A program made the translations under genes and the position numbers. Source: an uncultured Methanomethylovorans sp. (GTDB lineage Archaea > Halobacteriota > Methanosarcinia > Methanosarcinales > Methanosarcinaceae). From it: a stretch of 14,484 nt of DNA. Below the pieces are notes generated by a model. It saw only the letters and a list, made by a program, of their open reading frames with translations, made no database searches and was not told the DNA's origin. Below are positions 1-7,019 of the stretch, one piece after another (position 1 is the stretch's first letter; each line of letters begins with the position of its first letter). The stretch spans positions 1-14,484 of the forward strand of contig CALBTS010000828.1 in assembly GCA_937968035.1 (NCBI GenBank). The letters run 5' to 3'.

Positions 1-355
1 TGATCATGGGAGTGATACCTATCCCGCCGCTCAGCAATGCCACTTTTGCATACTCTCCTTCGAAGGTCATCTTACCGAAAGGCCCGCTAATGACAGCACT
101 ATCCCCTATCTTCATATTGTCAAGCACGTTTGAGAACGGATGACCTGTAAGCTTTTTGGTGAACTCTATATGATCTTTCTCGGTGGGACTGCTGGAAAGG
201 CTGAATGCCTTTGTGATCACTTTCCCTTCCACTTCCAGACTTACAAGTATGTATTGGCCGGGTTTATAATCAAAGCCTTCAGGCCGCCTGAATCTGAAGC
301 TTTTTACATCATTTGTCCTTTTTATGATGTCTATTGTTTTTTCTTCAAACTTCAA
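1..355 (-). CDS. FNR-type flavin oxidoreductase, N-terminal part (cut by window edge)
   Basis: Partial gene; only the first 118 codons are in the window. The translation has the ferredoxin-NADP reductase fold signatures. A flavin-binding strand K-A-F-S-L-S-S-S-P at residues 49-57 corresponds to the usual RxYS motif with Lys and Phe replacing Arg and Tyr. GPFG follows at 91-94, and the start of the nucleotide-binding domain, GGIGITPM, at 110-117. The family moves electrons between NAD(P)H and an iron-sulfur or heme partner through FAD or FMN. No ATG lies upstream of residue 81, so the start is taken as TTG at 355-353. This TTG overlaps the TGA of the upstream isf gene (TTGA), with a purine-rich GGAAGG just ahead, which suggests translational coupling. 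It is the last visible gene of the redox operon. The C-terminal half, including any 2Fe-2S domain, lies outside, so the electron partner cannot be named. Confidence 0.8.
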   Translation of the reverse strand, partial: MKFEEKTIDIIKRTNDVKSFRFRRPEGFDYKPGQYILVSLEVEGKVITKAFSLSSSPTEKDHIEFTKKLTGHPFSNVLDNMKIGDSAVISGPFGKMTFEGEYAKVALLSGGIGITPMI

Positions 356-987
356 GGGATCCCTTCCTGCTGAGCCTTTTTGATCAATTGGGCGGCCCTG
401 ATCAGCTTATTTACCGTGCGATGCAGGCTTCTTATGCCCTCGGTATCCTCGGCGACCCCCTCAGCTCCTCTGTCCTGGGACCAGAATGTTCCTCCGAGAT
501 TTGAACCAAAGGAACCTCCGGCAATGGGCAGCATCTCGCTGATCACATAAAAGTTCAATATGCTCTGGATGGCAGGTTCCTGTCCTCCTATCCTGTCGCC
601 TCCAACAGCAGTTGCAGCACCCACTTTGTTTTTGAAGGCTTTTGGGTCACGTGCCACAACTGCCCGGCATCTGTCCATTATAGTCTTCGTCTGTGCACTT
701 AACGTACCCTGATACACAGGAGTGCCTATGATCCAGGCATCAGCCCACAGCATTTTTTCATAGAGTGGCACTATATCGTCTTTGTGGATACATCCCTGTT
801 GCTTGCGCACACAATAATCGCAGTGGATGCAGAACTTAAGGTCTTTTCCACTGGCAGAGAAATAATCAGTTTCAACGTTGAATTTCTCCTGGGCATATCT
901 CAGGGCCTCGTTTACGATATAATCCGTAGCTTTCTTCCTGGGACTTCCTGAGATTCCAAGCAATCTGATAGTAGCATCACCCGTCAT
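352..987 (-). CDS. isf: Iron-sulfur flavoprotein (Isf), NADPH-dependent FMN reductase superfamily
   Basis: This 211-residue protein closely fits the Methanosarcina Isf family. It has an FMN phosphate loop G-I-S-G-S-P-R at 11-17, the compact cysteine motif CX2CX2CX6C (C53, C56, C59, C66) that binds one 4Fe-4S cluster, and the family VGGxRxGGQE stretch near residues 130-140. Characterised Isf is a cytoplasmic homodimer that takes electrons from ferredoxin and can reduce O2 and H2O2 (known for the family). A ferredoxin gene lies 36 bp upstream, so the probable donor is encoded next door. The ATG at 987 has a GGAGTG ribosome site. The stop codon overlaps the TTG of the next gene. I infer ferredoxin-dependent electron transfer or oxidant reduction; the terminal acceptor in this operon is unknown. 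Confidence 0.9.
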   Translation of the reverse strand: MTGDATIRLLGISGSPRKKATDYIVNEALRYAQEKFNVETDYFSASGKDLKFCIHCDYCVRKQQGCIHKDDIVPLYEKMLWADAWIIGTPVYQGTLSAQTKTIMDRCRAVVARDPKAFKNKVGAATAVGGDRIGGQEPAIQSILNFYVISEMLPIAGGSFGSNLGGTFWSQDRGAEGVAEDTEGIRSLHRTVNKLIRAAQLIKKAQQEGIP

Positions 988-1023
988 TAAGACACTCCAT
1001 TGTATATTCTATTCATTCAGGGG

Positions 1024-1212
1024 TCATTCGATGGTTATTGCTCCCATGGGACATGCATCTACGCATAATCCGCATTCTATACAGTTGTCCGGATGGACGA
1101 CCACAGATTTCAGTCCCTGTCCGTCATCTTTCATTTCAAAGACATCCTCAGGGCAAGATTCCTTACATGCTCCTATTCCTTCACATATGTTCGGATCTAC
1201 TTTTGCTGGCAT
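1024..1212 (-). CDS. Small ferredoxin, probably 3Fe-4S + 4Fe-4S
   Basis: This 62-residue protein is a bacterial-type two-cluster ferredoxin. The second motif is complete (C44, C47, C50, then C54-P). The first reads C-E-G-I-G-A-C-K-E-S-C-P: C10, C16 and C20 are present, but the second ligand is Ile13. The same loss (usually to Asp) occurs in 7Fe ferredoxins such as that of Sulfolobus, where cluster I is 3Fe-4S. The expected pattern is therefore a 3Fe-4S cluster on C10, C16 and C54, and a 4Fe-4S cluster on C20, C44, C47 and C50. The ATG at 1212 has an AGGAGA site about 8 bases upstream. The gene lies 62 bp after the cytochrome gene and 36 bp before isf, in the same orientation, so it is the likely soluble carrier of this operon. 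Cluster content is inferred from ligand spacing. Confidence 0.9.
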   Translation of the reverse strand: MPAKVDPNICEGIGACKESCPEDVFEMKDDGQGLKSVVVHPDNCIECGLCVDACPMGAITIE

Positions 1213-1274
1213 TTTTCTTATCTCCTGTCTGTATATTCCAAGCTGTTATCTTTACAGCCTGTTATGAACTCCAA

Positions 1275-2678
1275 TCATATTTCCCGTCTTTCCATGTAAT
1301 AGTATGCTGCGCACAGCAGGATAGTTACAGAGCCCAGGGCCCCTACTCCCGGGGTTGCAGGTGTTGCTGCATCCTCTGCTGCTTCCTCATTCTCATAGAT
1401 GTTCGTAGATATTTCTGTCATACTAATAACAGGTACCTCATACACATCTTCTTCGAATAGATGGTCAATAAGATCCTGTGGTGCTGAACGATACTTAAGT
1501 GTTGCTTCCGCTGCAAGCGGATAGGTCACATCTTCAGGTATTCTGAATGTGTGCTTCTCTGAAACTGTTCCTCTGGGGGGTATTCTGTTGTCTTCAAGTA
1601 TGGATTGGGCAAGCCAGAAACTGAGGGTCGGCTTTCCCTGCGCATCACCAAGAACAGTGTTGTACATCTTTGCATTCCCTACAGTTCCATTATCATAAAC
1701 TTCTCCGGTATTGTATACCTGTTTACCGCTGCCGTCCTTTACGCTTACAGCAAGCCACATCTGCCTGATCTCAGAAACTCCTGTGGGTATCTTGTGCCCG
1801 GCTCCTGAATTGGTAATGGATATATTCAGGCTGACGTTATCTCCTCTCTGGCCTATCTGAGGTGCATCAATGGAAAGAGTTGCTGTCTTTTCAAGTCTCT
1901 CCACAGCCATTTCTCTATATTTCTCTTCTCCAAGGACCTCTGTTACAAAGGCATTGCCACCTACTATTGCATGGGTGGATATATGTTCTCTTTTTTGGGC
2001 ACCGGACCCTGCTCTTCCGGGATTTGCTTCAAATTTGGTTATACCCGAGGTCATGTGACAGTCCTGACACACAACCCCTTCTTCGGCATAGGGTCCTTCC
2101 TTCCACGCAGTGTACGTATCATCGACGACAAGACCGTTAAGAGGATGTGTCACATCATGACACATGCCGCAGTATTCCGAAGTGGTGTACAATTCCAGAT
2201 ATTCTGATTCATGGTATGCAGCCCTTGAATCATCAAAGGGTCCCCACTTGATATTCCCCGGGCTGACAACAAAAGGCGCATTGCCTGTGCCGTTGCTGCC
2301 GGATATAACATGGCAGAGATCACAATGTACCCCCTCTCTTGCAATGGCACTGAGATCTGATCCGCCTATTGGCGGTATCTCGCCTGATACGACCCCTATG
2401 GGGGTATGACACCGGGAGCAGAATTCATCCACTATGCCCTGTGTATCATTGCTTGCAGCCAGAACCTCCTTCTGATAGAAAGGATCCTCATAAGCGTTGT
2501 AATGCATGGTGCCTTCCCACTGATCATGGGTAATGGCATGACACTGTGCACATTTATTACTATCAGTGAACATATCAGAGGATAGTTCACCATGTGCAGT
2601 GGGTGTGACTGCAAGTGCATTGAAAGTTATTGTGCAGAGTGCGATCATTACTAATATTGTCAGATATATGCTTCTCAA
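1275..2678 (-). CDS. Secreted, membrane-anchored pentaheme cytochrome c
   Basis: This 467-residue protein has a signal peptide or N-terminal anchor at about 1-24, then five CxxCH heme-attachment motifs with the distal His at 47, 91, 123, 174 and 208. A Cys-free beta-rich domain (about 262-430) follows and includes GAGHKIPTG near residue 295. An acidic, Thr/Pro linker leads to a C-terminal TPGVGALG segment, a hydrophobic stretch and an ERRE tail, which resembles the archaeosortase PGF-CTERM signal. The protein should face outside the membrane, where c-type heme attachment takes place. The family relays electrons between membrane carriers (methanophenazine in Methanosarcinales) and other acceptors. 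With five CxxCH motifs it is not the heptaheme MmcA type. From memory, unverified, M. acetivorans has an acetate-associated pentaheme gene (MA3739) a few genes from mer. The start is TTG at 2678; Met11 is the fallback. Confidence 0.88.
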   Translation of the reverse strand: MRSIYLTILVMIALCTITFNALAVTPTAHGELSSDMFTDSNKCAQCHAITHDQWEGTMHYNAYEDPFYQKEVLAASNDTQGIVDEFCSRCHTPIGVVSGEIPPIGGSDLSAIAREGVHCDLCHVISGSNGTGNAPFVVSPGNIKWGPFDDSRAAYHESEYLELYTTSEYCGMCHDVTHPLNGLVVDDTYTAWKEGPYAEEGVVCQDCHMTSGITKFEANPGRAGSGAQKREHISTHAIVGGNAFVTEVLGEEKYREMAVERLEKTATLSIDAPQIGQRGDNVSLNISITNSGAGHKIPTGVSEIRQMWLAVSVKDGSGKQVYNTGEVYDNGTVGNAKMYNTVLGDAQGKPTLSFWLAQSILEDNRIPPRGTVSEKHTFRIPEDVTYPLAAEATLKYRSAPQDLIDHLFEEDVYEVPVISMTEISTNIYENEEAAEDAATPATPGVGALGSVTILLCAAYYYMERREI

Positions 2679-2739
2679 GGCTCTAATGCGGCGTACCCCC
2701 TCAACAATATAATGTAATAAGCGTGATCTATCAGTGTAT

Positions 2740-2759
2740 TCCGATGGAAGGCCATCGGA
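2740..2759 (-). other. Intercistronic hairpin upstream of the cytochrome gene
   Basis: A perfect inverted repeat (stem 2740-2747 with 2752-2759, loop AAGG or its complement) sits in the 102-bp gap between the CMD-like gene and the cytochrome c gene. On the minus strand no U-tract follows, so an RNA-processing site, stability element or partial attenuator fits better than a classical archaeal terminator. The structure is seen in the sequence; its role is inferred. Confidence 0.5.
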
Positions 2760-2780
2760 GAGATGACCTTCCGGGAAGTT

Positions 2781-3146
2781 TCATTTTAGCAATTTCAATG
2801 CATCCCTGCATGCTGCAACGGCAGGTGCACCGGAAGTTATGGATATCACATCCATTGTTTCCATTATCTCTTCCTTTGTAGCACCATTCTCCAGTGCGCT
2901 CTTCATCTGGGAGATCACACACTTTTCGCATTGTTTGGACGCTACTACGGCAAGCGCCATCAGTATCTTGACTTTCGCAGACAGTGCTCCATCTTGCAAT
3001 AATCTGCGGTTACACCTGTTGTATTTCGTCAGGAACTCAGGTTCCAGCTCGCCGAGAGTTTCAAGTATCTGCGGGGTAAATCCGAGTTTTTCGGACATCG
3101 ATCTTATAAGTTCTTTATCCTCTAACATATCGTTGTGTCTGGTCAT
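2781..3146 (-). CDS. Carboxymuconolactone decarboxylase / AhpD-like protein
   Basis: This 121-residue all-helical protein has the CMD/AhpD signature: the conserved helix [13 protein letters not shown], a CxxC pair at C73 and C76, and the following [10 protein letters not shown] turn. In AhpD-like members the CxxC is a redox disulfide, with a His four residues after the second Cys acting in proton relay. Here that position is Gln80 (C-V-I-S-Q), so a peroxidase-coupled AhpD mechanism is uncertain. An extra Cys lies at 45. The start is ATG at 3146 behind a strong GGAGGAG site. It lies 24 bp after the second DUF2180 gene and ahead of the cytochrome gene, so it belongs to the same redox operon. 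A thiol-disulfide function is inferred; true carboxymuconolactone decarboxylation is unlikely in a methanogen. Confidence 0.85.
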   Translation of the reverse strand: MTRHNDMLEDKELIRSMSEKLGFTPQILETLGELEPEFLTKYNRCNRRLLQDGALSAKVKILMALAVVASKQCEKCVISQMKSALENGATKEEIMETMDVISITSGAPAVAACRDALKLLK

Positions 3147-3170
3147 TTCTTCTCCTCCTGCATAGTCCGA

Positions 3171-3392
3171 TCAATCAAATCCGTCTTCTATTATCTGGTT
3201 GATGCAATAGTTGCATACAAGTCTTGGCAGGCTATTTGGCAACCTCTTAAGGTCAGGAGGTGTTCCTACGGTAACCGGCAGTTCCAGTTCCTTTGTATGG
3301 TCCATACACAGGCCCTTGCCGCAAGTGATACAGACGCATACTGCGTTGGAATCCTTTCCATTCTCCATGCAATCATAGCATTTCATCATCAT
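3171..3392 (-). CDS. DUF2180 family small zinc-ligand-rich protein (copy 2)
   Basis: This protein of 71-73 residues starts MKCYDC and continues with CxxCGKGLCMDH. An N-terminal Cys pair, a second CxxC...C..H group and a C-terminal CNYC give enough Cys and His for one or two zinc sites. The pattern matches the archaeal DUF2180 family, whose function I do not know. Three ATG codons occur in a row (3392, 3389, 3386). The AGGTGAT ribosome site, which overlaps the stop of the upstream paralogue, sits best for the third, giving the family N-terminus MKCY. It is a paralogue of the gene 5 bp upstream. Coupling to that gene and placement in the redox operon suggest an adaptor, metal-binding or regulatory role, but this is inference. 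Confidence 0.8.
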   Translation of the reverse strand: MMMKCYDCMENGKDSNAVCVCITCGKGLCMDHTKELELPVTVGTPPDLKRLPNSLPRLVCNYCINQIIEDGFD

Positions 3393-3397
3393 ATCAC

Positions 3398-3637
3398 CTA
3401 GTAGTTCTCCTTCAGAGCTTTGTGGCAGGGTATACAGAGCACTTTTTTCCAGCGGTTTATGTCATCAAGTTTACATTCCACTCCCATACCACATCTCAGC
3501 TTGATGCTGTATTCTCCTTCCCATATAGGTGTCTCTTCCCTTACGAGATGGTCCTTGCAAACCCCTCTTCCACATATTATGCAAGCAGCAACAGTGTCTG
3601 CTTCTTTTCCAGTTTTGGCACATTCGTAGCATTTCAT
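3398..3637 (-). CDS. DUF2180 family small zinc-ligand-rich protein (copy 1)
   Basis: First gene of the redox operon; 79 residues from ATG 3637. Motifs are MKCYEC at the N-terminus, CIICGRGVCKDH near residues 21-32, then a lone Cys and a C-terminal CIPC. The same arrangement in the downstream paralogue marks both as DUF2180. The reading frame continues 10 codons upstream to a TTG at 3667. That extension is Lys/Glu-rich and not family-like, and a GAGTGAT site just ahead of 3637 supports the ATG. The stop is TAG, the pyrrolysine codon of this group, but readthrough reaches a TGA after two codons and is not supported. Function unknown; zinc binding is predicted from Cys/His spacing. Confidence 0.78.
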   Translation of the reverse strand: MKCYECAKTGKEADTVAACIICGRGVCKDHLVREETPIWEGEYSIKLRCGMGVECKLDDINRWKKVLCIPCHKALKENY

Positions 3638-3667
3638 GAGTATCACTCTTTTCTTTTCTTTGTTCAA

Positions 3668-4940
<1,273 letters not shown>

Positions 4941-4957
4941 TTGGGAGGATCTGGAGG

Positions 4958-5989
4958 ATGGTTCATCCAAAGATCTTAGAGGTCATTGAACATGACGTCT
5001 GCACTGCTTGTGGGGCATGCGCATCTGCATGCCCTGCCGGTGCTATTGTTGTAAACAAACGGGCAGAAGTACGCGATCCCGACAACCTTGAGTTGTATGA
5101 GAAAGGTGCAACTCTTAATGTATGTGAAGGCTGTTTCACATGTGGAAGGGTCTGTCCTGTGATAGATGGATATTACGATGACGAATTTGCCAACGTGAAG
5201 TCCTTCTTTGGTGCAAAGAGCACGATTGTCGGTCAGGATGGAGGCGTGACTTCCCATATACTTAAAGAGCTGCTCAGAAAAGGCGAGATCGACTGTGTTG
5301 TTGGTATTTCCAGGAACAATGCGTGGGAAACAGAACTTATCCTCATGACAAAACCCGAGGATGTGGATAAGACCACAGGTACCAAGTATACCTATGATTC
5401 GGTTCTGGAAGCACTTAAGGAGCCCTTTGAGAAATATGATCGCATAGCAGTAGTGGGTGTACCCTGCCAGGCTCATGGAGCCCGTCTTATCTCTGAGAAC
5501 GTCAATGACAAGATCGTCCTTATAGTGGGTCTCTTGTGTATGGAAAGTTTCTACCACGAAACTATGAGGGAGAAGATCGTTCCTGAGATCATGAAGCTTA
5601 ACGTCGACGACGTTGTGAAGATGGATTTCGGAAAAGGTAAGTTCTGGAACTATACTAAGGATGGTCAGGAGCACAGTGTCAAGATAGCTGAAGTTGCACC
5701 TTATGCAAGGAATCCCTGTCATCATTGCTGTGATTATACATCTGTGTTCGCAGATATATCCGTAGGATCGGTAGGCACTCCGGACGGCTGGAACTGTGTG
5801 TTCATACGCACAGATGCAGGGCAGAAGTACTTCGACAAGGTAAAGGATACGCTGGAGATCATGGAGAATCCCGCACCTCCAGGATTGGATCTTGTGAAGA
5901 AGCTTGCAAAAATGAAACACGATAACAACTCAGGCCATTATCTTGAAGTCTGTGAGAAATTCTCATTCGACGAATGTGGCATACGTTAA
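4958..5989 (+). CDS. fpoF: F420H2 dehydrogenase input subunit FpoF (FrhB-like)
   Basis: This 343-residue protein has two N-terminal 4Fe-4S motifs: C15, C18, C21, C25-P and C56, C59, C62, C66-P. The FrhB/FpoF flavin domain follows, with the QDGGVTSHIL region, VVGVPCQAHG, GLLCMESFYHE, and the Cys-rich NPCHHCCDY...DISVG segment. FpoF oxidises F420H2 through FAD and passes electrons to the membrane Fpo complex and on to methanophenazine. In Methanosarcina it is encoded apart from the main fpo operon, next to mer (known), as seen here. It starts at ATG 4958, 17 bp after mer, with GGGAGG upstream. It could also act as a soluble F420H2:ferredoxin oxidoreductase, as reported for the family. Confidence 0.95.
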   Translation: MVHPKILEVIEHDVCTACGACASACPAGAIVVNKRAEVRDPDNLELYEKGATLNVCEGCFTCGRVCPVIDGYYDDEFANVKSFFGAKSTIVGQDGGVTSHILKELLRKGEIDCVVGISRNNAWETELILMTKPEDVDKTTGTKYTYDSVLEALKEPFEKYDRIAVVGVPCQAHGARLISENVNDKIVLIVGLLCMESFYHETMREKIVPEIMKLNVDDVVKMDFGKGKFWNYTKDGQEHSVKIAEVAPYARNPCHHCCDYTSVFADISVGSVGTPDGWNCVFIRTDAGQKYFDKVKDTLEIMENPAPPGLDLVKKLAKMKHDNNSGHYLEVCEKFSFDECGIR

Positions 5990-6001
5990 CGGTTGTCATT
6001 T

Positions 6002-6520
6002 ATGCACATGAGAAGAGCGTTCTATATAGGACGCTTCCAACCATTCCATCTTGGGCATTATTCCACCATCTGTACCATTGCAAAGGAAGTAGATGAGCTG
6101 GTAATAGGCATAGGCAGTGCCCAGAAGAGTCATGACCCTGAGAACCCGTTTACTGCAGGTGAAAGGGTTATGATGATACGGCATGCTCTGGAAGATGCAG
6201 ATGTGAAACATTATGCAATACCCATTGAAGATCTCCAGCGCAACGCTGTCTGGGTGTCTCACATCATTTCCATGTCCCCTCCCTTTGATGTAGTGTACTC
6301 CAACAATCCTCTTGTGATCCAGCTTTTCAGGGAAGCGGATATGAATGTAAGGCAGCCTCCGATGTTCAACAGGAAAGGCTACTCCGGAACAGAGATCCGC
6401 AAAAAGATGATCGAAGGCGACGACTGGCGCCAGCTTGTCCCCGCCGCTGTAGCGGAGGTTATAGACGAGATCGGCGGTGTCACCAGGCTTCGCAATGTTT
6501 CCATGAGGGATATGGAATAA
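6002..6520 (+). CDS. nadM: Nicotinamide-nucleotide adenylyltransferase
   Basis: A nucleotidyltransferase of about 172 residues with GRFQPFHLGH at 10-19 (the HxGH-type motif) and YSGTEIR at 127-133 (the ISSTxxR-type motif), both diagnostic of archaeal NadM. It joins nicotinamide mononucleotide and ATP to give NAD+ and pyrophosphate in the cytoplasm. Three nearby starts are possible: TTG 5993, ATG 6002 and ATG 6008. The family N-terminus begins two or three residues before RAFYIGRF, so 6002 or 6008 is favoured; the ribosome site is weak (GGTTGT). The gene starts about 12 bp after fpoF and is probably translated from the same mRNA. Linking NAD supply with F420 enzymes need not be functional; it may simply be conserved order. 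Confidence 0.93.
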   Translation: MHMRRAFYIGRFQPFHLGHYSTICTIAKEVDELVIGIGSAQKSHDPENPFTAGERVMMIRHALEDADVKHYAIPIEDLQRNAVWVSHIISMSPPFDVVYSNNPLVIQLFREADMNVRQPPMFNRKGYSGTEIRKKMIEGDDWRQLVPAAVAEVIDEIGGVTRLRNVSMRDME

Positions 6521-6536
6521 TTGTTTATTTTAATTC
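6521..6536 (+). terminator. T-rich terminator after nadM
   Basis: The T-rich stretch TTGTTTATTTTAATTC begins directly after the nadM stop codon. Archaeal RNA polymerase terminates at such U-rich tracts without a hairpin. It ends the mer operon ahead of the next promoter. Confidence 0.5.
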
Positions 6537-6574
6537 TGCAGGCAATTATTGTCATTAAAAATTACAGACACATC

Positions 6575-6583
6575 TTTTATAAA
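6575..6583 (+). promoter_or_regulatory. TATA box of the 69-residue cysteine-rich gene
   Basis: TTTTATAAA matches the archaeal consensus, about 54 bases upstream of ATG 6637. It predicts a start site near 6605 and a leader of about 30 bases that carries AGGAGGT (6624-6630). The small gene is therefore an independent transcription unit. Confidence 0.7.
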
Positions 6584-6636
6584 CTGATACCTACATTTCA
6601 TACTGGAAGTTTGTTTTATCCGTAGGAGGTAACAAT

Positions 6637-6846
6637 ATGGCAGAGAAGGGAAAACCGCCGGTTTTCTGTGAAAAGTATTGCTTCGTCTGTAAAGGGGCAA
6701 GATCTGGTAACGGCATATGCAAAGCTATACAGAACCTGGAACTGAAGATCTTCGGTAAGACCGGGTGTATCTGGGGCAAAGCGAGGACAAAATTCTACGG
6801 GGTCACGCCGGACCAGAAAATACCGGAAAAATCTAAGAAAAAATGA
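6637..6846 (+). CDS. Small cysteine-rich protein, unknown function
   Basis: A 69-residue basic protein with no family I can name. Five cysteines lie at 11, 15, 18, 28 and 44: a CX3CX2C cluster close to the N-terminus, then two single Cys, interspersed with many Lys. The C-terminal 15 residues are a Lys/Pro/Glu-rich tail. It has no signal peptide and no membrane helix, so it is probably cytoplasmic. The metal-ligand spacing suggests a zinc or iron-sulfur site. Expression signals are excellent: a TATA box, a perfect AGGAGGT seven bases before ATG 6637, and a T-rich terminator right after the stop. A real, well-expressed gene is therefore likely. It lies just after the mer operon and convergent to a tRNA gene. 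Confidence 0.8.
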   Translation: MAEKGKPPVFCEKYCFVCKGARSGNGICKAIQNLELKIFGKTGCIWGKARTKFYGVTPDQKIPEKSKKK

Positions 6847-6850
6847 AACT

Positions 6851-6870
6851 ATATTTTACATTTTTCTTTT
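6851..6870 (+). terminator. T-rich terminator after the cysteine-rich gene
   Basis: ATATTTTACATTTTTCTTTT follows the stop codon within a few bases and is a typical archaeal U-tract terminator. It lies immediately before the convergent tRNA gene. Confidence 0.65.
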
Positions 6871-6877
6871 GATCTTA

Positions 6878-6949
6878 TGCGGCTGCCGGGATTCGAACCC
6901 GGGTTCTAGGCTTGGGAAGCCCAGGTCATAGCCACTAAACCACAGCCGC
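6878..6949 (-). tRNA. tRNA-Gly (anticodon CCC)
   Basis: A complete 72-base cloverleaf. The 7-bp acceptor stem GCGGCTG/CAGCCGC is perfect. The T arm is CCGGG-TTCGAAT-CCCGG. The anticodon stem TGGGC/GCCTA closes the loop TTCCCAA, whose middle CCC reads the Gly codon GGG. The D stem is short with one mismatch. The discriminator is A, CCA is not encoded, and no intron is present. A possible TATA element (about 6984-6991, minus strand) lies 35-40 bases upstream of the 5' end. Confidence 0.95.
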
Positions 6950-7019
6950 ATTATGAAAACAGCATAATCCATATTACTTCTTTGATTATAGAGTTTGTGG
7001 TGAGGCACCTGACATTGTT

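Noticed and set aside
1275..2678. Identification as the heptaheme cytochrome MmcA
   Set aside because: Only five CxxCH motifs are present, no rnf genes are adjacent, and the long beta domain plus C-terminal anchor does not fit.
2740..2759. Intrinsic terminator ending the operon after the CMD-like gene
   Set aside because: No U-tract follows the stem on the minus strand, and no convincing new promoter is seen before the cytochrome gene.
3398..3400. Pyrrolysine readthrough of the TAG of DUF2180 copy 1
   Set aside because: Readthrough would reach a TGA after two codons, and the TAG overlaps the ribosome site of the next gene.
4976..5920. Long minus-strand open frame (314 codons) opposite fpoF
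   Set aside because: It is antisense to a gene with unmistakable iron-sulfur and FrhB motifs. Its own translation is Cys/His/Ile-rich without any recognisable motif.
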